A stretch of 10,439 bases of DNA from Verrucomicrobia bacterium UBA4286 (GTDB lineage: Bacteria > Verrucomicrobiota > Kiritimatiellia > RFP12 > UBA1067). The position numbers and the translations under genes were made by a program. The stretch lies in contig DGVK01000009.1 in NCBI GenBank assembly GCA_002395905.1, forward strand, positions 1,268 to 11,706. The letters run 5' to 3'. Below, one piece after another: positions 1 to 5,277 of the stretch; the first letter of the stretch is position 1; each line of letters starts with the position of its first letter. Under the pieces are notes generated by a model. That model was not told the DNA's origin, made no database searches, and saw only the letters and a program-made list of their open reading frames with translations.

Positions 1-138
1 GCGAAGCGTTTGCGCCAGAGCGGTGAGAGAGCTTGGCTATGCGACGCACGGCTGGCGGCTCGCCAGGGCGGAAACAGCGGCGCAGGGGGCGGCGTGAGAA
101 GGGGGCGAAGCGATGAGAGGCCGTAAAAAAGCGGGTTT

Positions 139-170
139 CGCGGGGCCCCTGCATCCCCTGCATCCCCGCG
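139..170. repeat. 9-bp tandem repeat forming the loop of a hairpin
   Basis: Arms CGCGGGG (139-145) and CCCCGCG (164-170) are perfect inverted repeats of 7 bp. The 18-nt loop is exactly two copies of the unit CCCCTGCAT (146-154 and 155-163), and the right arm begins as a third copy. Read on the minus strand, the stem is followed after 9 nt by a run of six T (125-130 on +), so a minus-strand terminator is conceivable. However, no minus-strand gene is visible for it to serve. Function unknown. Confidence 0.5.
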
Positions 171-250
171 CATTCGAACACGGTCCCCGGCGATTCCATT
201 CTGCGCGAGACGATCGGCGGCAGCCAGCTGGAGTACTAGCCAACGCACAC

Positions 251-290
251 AGCCGGCAATCGTCATCAGGCCGCCGGCTAAAATTTCTTT
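251..290 (+). terminator. Weak terminator-like hairpin
   Basis: AGCCGGC (251-257) pairs with GCCGGCT (273-279), a 7-bp perfect stem around a 15-nt loop. It is followed by AAAATTTCTTT, an AT-rich but not clean T tract. It lies 12 nt after a TAG stop (237-239) and ahead of the sigma-factor gene, so it could end transcription coming from the left. The large loop and poor T run make this a tentative call. Confidence 0.3.
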
Positions 291-325
291 GAATATATCT
301 CCCTCGATAGGCTACATATATATTT

Positions 326-1951
326 GTGGACATAGTTGAAGAAATAAAGACAAACCGCGAGAGCGGTGCCCGGCGGCTTGAACGCGAGTATCGAGCCCGT
401 CTCTTGGCGTATGCCAGAAAGATCTGCGGCGATGCGTCGCTGGTCGAAGATTACGTAAACGAGACGTTCTGCGTCGCGATTGAGCGAATCGAGACGCTGT
501 CGGACTCCGAGGCGTTCTTCGGCTGGCTGTGCGGAATACTGGTGAACTGCCATTCGCGCGCCACACGCCGCAAGGAGCACGAGCGCGTCGAGTACACGGA
601 CGAGCTTCCCGAAAGGCCGGGCGACGGCGCCGAGCGCGTGTTCGACGCGGTGGACGCCGGCATTCTGCGCGATGCGATACAGGACCTGCCTCCGAGCATG
701 AAGGAGGCGGTCATGCTCCGCTATCTAATGGACATGCCCCTCAGGAAAGTTGCCGTGATACTCTCCGTGCCGATAGGCACCGTGATGAGCAGGCTGTACT
801 ATGCGCGGGTGCTACTTGGGCGCAGGCTGGGAACGCAGATCGGGAAGCATGCCGTATTCTTCGCGGTCTGCGCCGTCGCTCTTGCCGCCGTTCTCGCGGC
901 ATTCGTCCGTTCCGGTGGCGCGGGCGACGAGGGAAAGCCCGCGGTTCGTGCCGTGGTGGCGGAAAACGGCGAGCTTCGCGTGGAGAGCGGAACATACGTT
1001 CTGCCGACCCGCGGTTCGGGACGGATATGGATCGGGAAGGGCGCGACACTCGACCTGAACGGCAACAACATCACCGATTGCGAGGTGACGCTGGCGGGAG
1101 GGACTATCACAAGCACCAAGCCGTCGACGAACGTGATGCTCCCGCAGCGCATGACTCTTGAGGACGATTCGAACATCGTTTTCGCCAATGTCGAAGGCGA
1201 CCACGACATGGGTGTGCCGAAGGATTCGGTCTGGAATCTCGGCGGCCACAGGCTCGACGTGGTGCTGGACGGGTTCGACCCAGATTTCTGCATGGAAGAG
1301 GGCGAGACGATAAGCAACGGAACCTTCAAGGTCGCGGTGAACACCACAGCGCATGGCGGCACGGGCAGGGGCTGGATACAGTTCGCGAACCTCAACGGGC
1401 GCGACGGGCTTAACCTCGATCTCGGCAATTCCATCCTGCGCCTCAAGCACCACGAGCCGAACAGGAACTCGACCGTGTGCGACTTCACCTGCAGGCCGCC
1501 CCGCGGCGAAACGGTGTACAGCGGCAACAAGCTCGAAGTGTACGGAGTCTACAAGCCGCAGAGCACGGACGGGTTCAACATCATGCTCATGAACGGCTCG
1601 ACGCTCGACCTTTCCGGTCAGGACGCCCCGTGGAACTGCAACTTCAGCAATTCCGGCGGCTACGCGAATGGCAGCAGCACGGGCTGCAAAGTCTCGTTCG
1701 CGGCGGGCGCGACCGTGGCCGTCAACCTTGCCGGACGCAGCGACCTCATGGCCCTGGCGGACAGCGGCGGACGCATCATCCTCTGGGCCGAGAACGCCGT
1801 TCCGGACGTAGATTTGGCCGCCATCGTCGACGAACTGTCCGTCAACGACTACTCGATTGCCAGCGACAAACGCGGCGCATGGATAAGGCGCATGGGCGGC
1901 CTCGTCATAATCGTCAATTTCGATAACCAGAAAGGAAGGAGCAACACATGA
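326..1951 (+). CDS. ECF-type sigma factor fused to a membrane anchor and extracytoplasmic domain
   Basis: 541 residues. Residues about 20-85 look like sigma region 2 (YARKICGDASLVEDYVNETF, then FFGWLCGILVN at 64-74). Residues about 115-168 look like region 4, with a helix-turn-helix around 137-165 (KVAVILSVPIGTVMSRLYYA). This is the usual two-domain ECF layout that directs RNA polymerase to target promoters. One hydrophobic helix follows at about 175-194, with basic residues before it, predicting an inside N-terminus and an outside C-terminus. Residues about 216-531 are a beta-rich domain closely matching the C-terminus of the next protein, including four shared cysteines (385, 389, 438, 454). 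No separate anti-sigma gene is visible, so the fused part may hold the sigma domain at the membrane until cleaved; that is inference. The start is GTG at 326, the only start codon between the upstream in-frame stop (308) and region 2. It lacks a clear ribosome-binding site. The stop overlaps the next start (ATGA). Confidence 0.85.
   Translation: MDIVEEIKTNRESGARRLEREYRARLLAYARKICGDASLVEDYVNETFCVAIERIETLSDSEAFFGWLCGILVNCHSRATRRKEHERVEYTDELPERPGDGAERVFDAVDAGILRDAIQDLPPSMKEAVMLRYLMDMPLRKVAVILSVPIGTVMSRLYYARVLLGRRLGTQIGKHAVFFAVCAVALAAVLAAFVRSGGAGDEGKPAVRAVVAENGELRVESGTYVLPTRGSGRIWIGKGATLDLNGNNITDCEVTLAGGTITSTKPSTNVMLPQRMTLEDDSNIVFANVEGDHDMGVPKDSVWNLGGHRLDVVLDGFDPDFCMEEGETISNGTFKVAVNTTAHGGTGRGWIQFANLNGRDGLNLDLGNSILRLKHHEPNRNSTVCDFTCRPPRGETVYSGNKLEVYGVYKPQSTDGFNIMLMNGSTLDLSGQDAPWNCNFSNSGGYANGSSTGCKVSFAAGATVAVNLAGRSDLMALADSGGRIILWAENAVPDVDLAAIVDELSVNDYSIASDKRGAWIRRMGGLVIIVNFDNQKGRSNT
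971..1918 (+). repeat. Copy 1 of the shared extracytoplasmic domain (in the sigma factor)
   Basis: Encodes sigma-factor residues 216-531. It aligns with the C-terminal 316 residues of the downstream enzyme (4111-5058). By hand count, the core, residues 297-473 against 802-978, has 123/177 identities with no gap. The flanks are weaker but still clearly related, for example IGKGATLDLNG against IGAGATLDQYG. It looks like a beta-solenoid of the kind found in large secreted Verrucomicrobiota proteins. I cannot name a family for it. Confidence 0.9.
1936..1941 (+). promoter_or_regulatory. Ribosome-binding site of the phosphodiesterase gene
   Basis: AAGGAG lies 6 nt before the ATG at 1948 and inside the last codons of the sigma-factor gene. 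It fixes the start of the second gene. Together with the ATGA overlap it suggests coupled translation of sigma factor and enzyme. Confidence 0.85.
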
Positions 1952-4900
1952 AAAGACCTACTCGAAACCGCTGCATGGCGACCATTGCGCTCGCCATCGC
2001 CGCTGTTCTCTCGCTAGCCGTCCCAGCGTTGGCCGACGCCAAGCGCCCGATGGCGCTCATGATCATGGTGGACGGCATGCGCGCCGACGCCGTGGAGACC
2101 GGCGAAATGCCGAATCTCAAGACCGTCATGGACGGAACCTGGGCATCTGGCTACTACACCGCCTGGTCTCTCGACGGCGGGGTCGTGGACAGCACGTCAC
2201 TGCGCAAGACCATTCCTTCCAGCGGGCCGAACCACGCCTCGATCGCAACAGGTGTCACGCCTCAGAAGCACGGAGTCACCTCGAACGACAACACTGGCAG
2301 CGGCAACTTCGCGACCTATCCTACGTGGCTCAAGCGCGTTGTCGACGCCAAGCCCGGTGCGACCGCCGTCTTCGCCTACACATGGGCGAACGACGCCGAC
2401 ATAGGACCGGCCGATGGCGTGACCTTCCTCGCCGGGACGGACGCGGGCAACGCGACGGCTATGGCCACACGCCTTGCGTCGGCGGACGCCCCTGACGCGA
2501 CGATGTACTTCATCGACGGACCGGACGCAGCAGGCCATGCCACCAGTTTCTTCCCGATGTCCGCCGAATACAAGGCCGCCCTCGCGACGGCGGACGGCTA
2601 CATCGGCCAGTGTCTCGCAGCCATCACGAACCGCGCCACGTTCGCCGACGAGGACTGGCTCGTGATAGTCACCTCCGACCACGGCGGCTACCGCAACATG
2701 CACGGACAGGTCACCTATGGACGCCAGGCGGACACGGTGCCTATCGCCATCTCCGGGCGCAACGTCGCCCCCGGTCGCATCCCTGGCCTTCCACACAACT
2801 ACGATGTCACGGCCTCAGCTCTCGCTCACTTCGGCATTTCCGTATCTGGCCTTGACGCGGTGCGTCGCGACCGGGCGACCTCCATCGATGCGGCGCGCTC
2901 ACTCTCCGACGGTCTCGTCGCATACCTTCCGTTCGACACCTCCACAACTGCCAACGAGGCGCCAGGCTCGTCCATCGCCCCGACCTCCGGCGGATCGGTC
3001 GCCATCACCGGCGGCGGCGTCATCGGCAGCTACTGCGACTTCCCCAGCGGCACCGGCCACTACGTCAAGCTTGATGGTACTGACTCCGCCTCCATCTCCT
3101 ATGAGGGCGGCAAATGCCTCGCAGTCACGCTCTGGATGAAGATTGAGCGTCCTGTCAACGGCGATCCGGCGATTGTCGCCAACAAGAAGTGGACTGGCGC
3201 CGCGAAGGGTGTGCTTCTCTTCGGCGGATACAACAAGTTGAACGATCACTGCAGTCTTTCCGGCTACAACTCCAGTGTAGGTTTGCACATGAGTGACGGC
3301 GGCAGCCATGCCATCAACAACCGCCTTGACTTGGGTCCCTTCGACTACGAGGATAATGCCTCCACATGGATGTTCTTCGCCTTTACGCGCAACGCTGACG
3401 GCGTGATAACGCTCTATCAGGGACGCAGCGACGGCACGCTCGACTGGATCAGCGGCGAGTTCTCCGGCTTCTCGCTCGAAAGCGGATACCCGTTCTACAT
3501 CGGCAACGACGCCACCGGCAACTACAGCAAGCCATTCATCGGCGGCATCGACGACTTCGGCCTCTGGACGCGGTCTCTCACGCACGATGAAATACGCCGC
3601 ATCTACGAAAGCGGACGCGCCGGTACGGCACTGGGCGGACTGCTTGCCGCTGGCCCTGCAACCGCGACATGGACAGGTGCAGTCTCCTCCGACCCCGCCA
3701 ACGCGGCAAACTGGTCTGGGAACGTGCTTCCATCCACCAACACCGCCATTACCGTGGATGGAACACCGACGCACACGCTTAACCTCGCGGACGGCAAGAA
3801 TCTCCCTTGCGCATCACTCTTCTTCGACAGCGCCGTTCTTACGGGCGATGCCTGCCTGCGCGGCGTTGATGCTTCAAAGATAGTGTCCGGCTCATCCGTC
3901 GACCTCAACGGACATGCTCTCACGCTCTCCGCTTCGACTGCCGCGCCGACGCTCGCCGTCGACGACACCTCTGCAGGCAATTCAGGCGAGTTCCGGCTCT
4001 TCACTGCCAGTTCACTCTCCAACTCTTCGACGACGTTCTCCGGAAACGTCCGGTTCGTCAAGGAGGGCACGGGAACCTACACGGCCGCCGTGGGCGAAAC
4101 CTGCTCCGGCGGTATCGCCGTAATAGGGGGGACGTACAAGTTGTCCGACTGTGCAACAGGAGGCATCTATATTGGCGCGGGGGCGACGCTCGACCAGTAC
4201 GGCTACAGCCTCAAGGACATCCCCGTCGTCTTGGCCGGCGGCACGCTTACCAATACGAAGGGAGTCAACTCGACGCTGCCTTTGCGGCTCGGCCTGACGG
4301 CGGACTCCGCGATCGTCTACGCAGACATCTCCGCGTCGCACGATATGGTCGTGCCCCAGAACGCAGTCTGGAACCTCGGCGGCAAAACGCTCAGCGTGGT
4401 GTTCGACGGCAACGACCCGGATTTCAACATGCAGCTGGGCGAGACGATCAGCAACGGGACGTTCAAGGTGATCGTGAACGCCACGGCCCACAACAGCACG
4501 GGCAAGGCATGGATGCAATTTGCGGCTCTGAACGGCAGGGACGGACTTAACCTCGACCTTGGAACATCGATCCTGCGTCTCAAGCACTGCTCTCCGAACA
4601 GGAACTCCTCGGTCTGCGACTTCACGTGCAATCCGCTTGCGAACCAGACCGTCTACAGCGGCAACAAGCTCGAAGTGTACGGCACGTTCAAGCCGCAGAG
4701 CGCGGACGGCTTCAATCTCCTCATGATGGACGGCTCTGCGATAGACCTTGCGTCCTGGAGCGGCGTGTGGAGCTGCGCGTTTGCCAACAAGGGCGGCTAC
4801 GCGGGAGGCAGCGAAACCGGCTGCAAGGTCTCCTTCGACGACGGTGCGACGGTCACGGTGAAACTCGCCGGACGCGCGGATGTGGCGACGATTGCGGACG

Positions 4901-5061
4901 AGCTTGGCTATGTGGTCTCATGGCCTGCATCCGCCGCCCCCTCCGCTTCCGTCAGGTTCCTCGTCGACGAAGTTTCCGCGGCTGGCGGCTACAAGCTGAA
5001 GCGGGATGCCGCCGGTCTTAGACTGCGCAAGCAGGGCGGGTTTGTGGTGATCGTGCGATAA
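1948..5061 (+). CDS. Secreted alkaline-phosphatase-superfamily phosphodiesterase with LamG and beta-solenoid domains
   Basis: 1037 residues. A signal peptide spans 1-29 (basic start, hydrophobic core, likely cleavage after ALA at 27-29). Residues about 33-315 resemble the type I phosphodiesterase/nucleotide pyrophosphatase family. Metal and catalytic positions visible are D42 (MVDGMRAD), S92 in SGPNHASIATG (nucleophile position, usually Thr in nucleotide pyrophosphatases), D193 and H197 (PDAAGH), D244 and H245 (SDHGG), and probably H283. Residues about 320-556 look like a LamG/concanavalin-like fold (LVAYLPFD, LAVTLWMKIE, IGGIDDFGLWTRSLTHDEI), a common glycan- or ligand-binding module. Residues about 571-720 begin with WTGAVSSDPANAANWS, typical of proteins with autotransporter-associated strands; VKEGTGTYTAA at 704-714 resembles the passenger-associated repeat. 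Residues 722-1037 duplicate the sigma factor's outer domain. It probably acts outside the inner membrane on a phosphate ester or diester. The substrate is unknown, and no sorting motif is recognised at the C-terminus. Confidence 0.85.
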   Translation: MKRPTRNRCMATIALAIAAVLSLAVPALADAKRPMALMIMVDGMRADAVETGEMPNLKTVMDGTWASGYYTAWSLDGGVVDSTSLRKTIPSSGPNHASIATGVTPQKHGVTSNDNTGSGNFATYPTWLKRVVDAKPGATAVFAYTWANDADIGPADGVTFLAGTDAGNATAMATRLASADAPDATMYFIDGPDAAGHATSFFPMSAEYKAALATADGYIGQCLAAITNRATFADEDWLVIVTSDHGGYRNMHGQVTYGRQADTVPIAISGRNVAPGRIPGLPHNYDVTASALAHFGISVSGLDAVRRDRATSIDAARSLSDGLVAYLPFDTSTTANEAPGSSIAPTSGGSVAITGGGVIGSYCDFPSGTGHYVKLDGTDSASISYEGGKCLAVTLWMKIERPVNGDPAIVANKKWTGAAKGVLLFGGYNKLNDHCSLSGYNSSVGLHMSDGGSHAINNRLDLGPFDYEDNASTWMFFAFTRNADGVITLYQGRSDGTLDWISGEFSGFSLESGYPFYIGNDATGNYSKPFIGGIDDFGLWTRSLTHDEIRRIYESGRAGTALGGLLAAGPATATWTGAVSSDPANAANWSGNVLPSTNTAITVDGTPTHTLNLADGKNLPCASLFFDSAVLTGDACLRGVDASKIVSGSSVDLNGHALTLSASTAAPTLAVDDTSAGNSGEFRLFTASSLSNSSTTFSGNVRFVKEGTGTYTAAVGETCSGGIAVIGGTYKLSDCATGGIYIGAGATLDQYGYSLKDIPVVLAGGTLTNTKGVNSTLPLRLGLTADSAIVYADISASHDMVVPQNAVWNLGGKTLSVVFDGNDPDFNMQLGETISNGTFKVIVNATAHNSTGKAWMQFAALNGRDGLNLDLGTSILRLKHCSPNRNSSVCDFTCNPLANQTVYSGNKLEVYGTFKPQSADGFNLLMMDGSAIDLASWSGVWSCAFANKGGYAGGSETGCKVSFDDGATVTVKLAGRADVATIADELGYVVSWPASAAPSASVRFLVDEVSAAGGYKLKRDAAGLRLRKQGGFVVIVR
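4111..5058 (+). repeat. Copy 2 of the shared extracytoplasmic domain (in the enzyme)
   Basis: Encodes residues 722-1037 of the secreted enzyme and ends exactly at its C-terminus (GGFVVIVR). The matching point in the sigma factor is GGLVIIVN, after which that protein has a further ten residues encoded across the next gene's ribosome-binding site. The four cysteines at 890, 894, 943 and 959 match 385, 389, 438 and 454 of copy 1. Confidence 0.9.
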
Positions 5062-5070
5062 CAGGTTATC
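5057..5070. repeat. GATAAC/GTTATC dyad across the stop codon
   Basis: GATAAC (5057-5062), a 2-nt spacer, then GTTATC (5065-5070): a perfect 6-bp inverted repeat spanning the TAA stop of the enzyme gene. It could be a protein-binding dyad or chance. The 2-nt spacer is too small for a stable RNA hairpin without opening inner pairs. Confidence 0.3.
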
Positions 5071-5084
5071 AGGGGTGAGCAGGC

Positions 5085-5140
5085 GGGGACCACGTCAGGC
5101 CCTCGTACAGTTCCCAGCTCTCGGGCTTCAAAGCCATCTT
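5085..5140 (+). terminator. Possible weak terminator of the sigma/phosphodiesterase operon
   Basis: GGGGAC (5085-5090) pairs with GTTCCC (5110-5115) with one G-T pair, and ACG (5092-5094) with CGT (5104-5106) inside it. A second small stem, GGCT (5124-5127) with AGCC (5132-5135) around TCAA, is followed by ATCTTT. Neither has a strong T run, so termination here is a suggestion based on position between two transcription units. Confidence 0.25.
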
Positions 5141-5239
5141 TGCGCGCGCGGTTGTTGTTGTTATTCTCTTTACTCTTTTCTTGCCCACGCTTTGCCGAAG
5201 TCCTGCCCGCGCTTGATGCAAGCATGGCGGCGAGGAATT

Positions 5240-5248
5240 TGGTATAAT
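5240..5248 (+). promoter_or_regulatory. Extended -10 promoter for the purL operon
   Basis: TGGTATAAT contains a perfect TATAAT (5243-5248) preceded by the TGN extension. No good -35 box sits 16-18 bp upstream, which fits an extended -10 promoter. Transcription would start near 5255, giving a leader of about 23 nt before the purL ATG. It is the only strong promoter-like site I see in the window. Confidence 0.7.
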
Positions 5249-5264
5249 GTGCGAAACTTCTTTT

Positions 5265-5270
5265 GGGAGA
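5265..5270 (+). promoter_or_regulatory. Ribosome-binding site that decides the purL start
   Basis: GGGAGA lies 7 nt before the ATG at 5278. An in-frame TTG at 5263 would overlap this site and lacks its own, so ATG 5278 is the better start. Confidence 0.75.
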
Positions 5271-5277
5271 TACTGTC

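Larger units (their letters stand above)
1..325. other. Upstream region with no convincing gene
   Basis: No frame on either strand gives a recognisable protein here. On the + strand, the frame open from the left edge at position 2 closes at 95-97 and the one at position 1 closes at 121-123. Neither shows a motif. A third frame, ending at TAG 237-239, has a coding-like tail (see findings). A minus-strand open frame across roughly 37-333 is rich in Arg, Cys, Ala and Pro and looks like a shadow. The region holds two hairpins (139-170 and 251-279) and turns AT-rich just before the sigma-factor gene (281-325). It may be degraded or repetitive intergenic DNA. Confidence 0.5.
5062..5277. other. Intergenic region between the two operons
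   Basis: 216 bp with no convincing gene. It contains two possible hairpins (5085-5135), an alternating GC run (5141-5150), a GTT trinucleotide run followed by a pyrimidine-rich stretch on + (about 5150-5183), and the purL promoter and ribosome-binding site at its right end. A short minus-strand frame (5137 down to 5069) reads like protein but has no ribosome-binding site. Confidence 0.55.

Noticed and set aside
165..185. TTCGAA resembling a tRNA T-loop, on either strand
   Set aside because: The closing G53-C61 pair fails and the flanking 5-nt arms pair badly or only through wobbles. No anticodon or acceptor stem could be built around it.
319..324. TATATT as the -10 box for the sigma-factor gene
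   Set aside because: It would place transcription start downstream of the GTG start codon, and the spacing to TTGAAT (289-294) is 24 bp, too long for a standard promoter.
1948..5061. Treating the secreted enzyme as an autotransporter or as a C-terminally sorted protein
   Set aside because: No outer-membrane beta-barrel domain, PEP-CTERM or LPXTG motif is visible. The C-terminus ends directly with the shared domain. Only the solenoid style resembles autotransporter passengers.
5263..5277. TTG at 5263 as the purL start (five extra residues)
   Set aside because: It overlaps the GGGAGA ribosome-binding site that serves ATG 5278 at good spacing, and has no site of its own.
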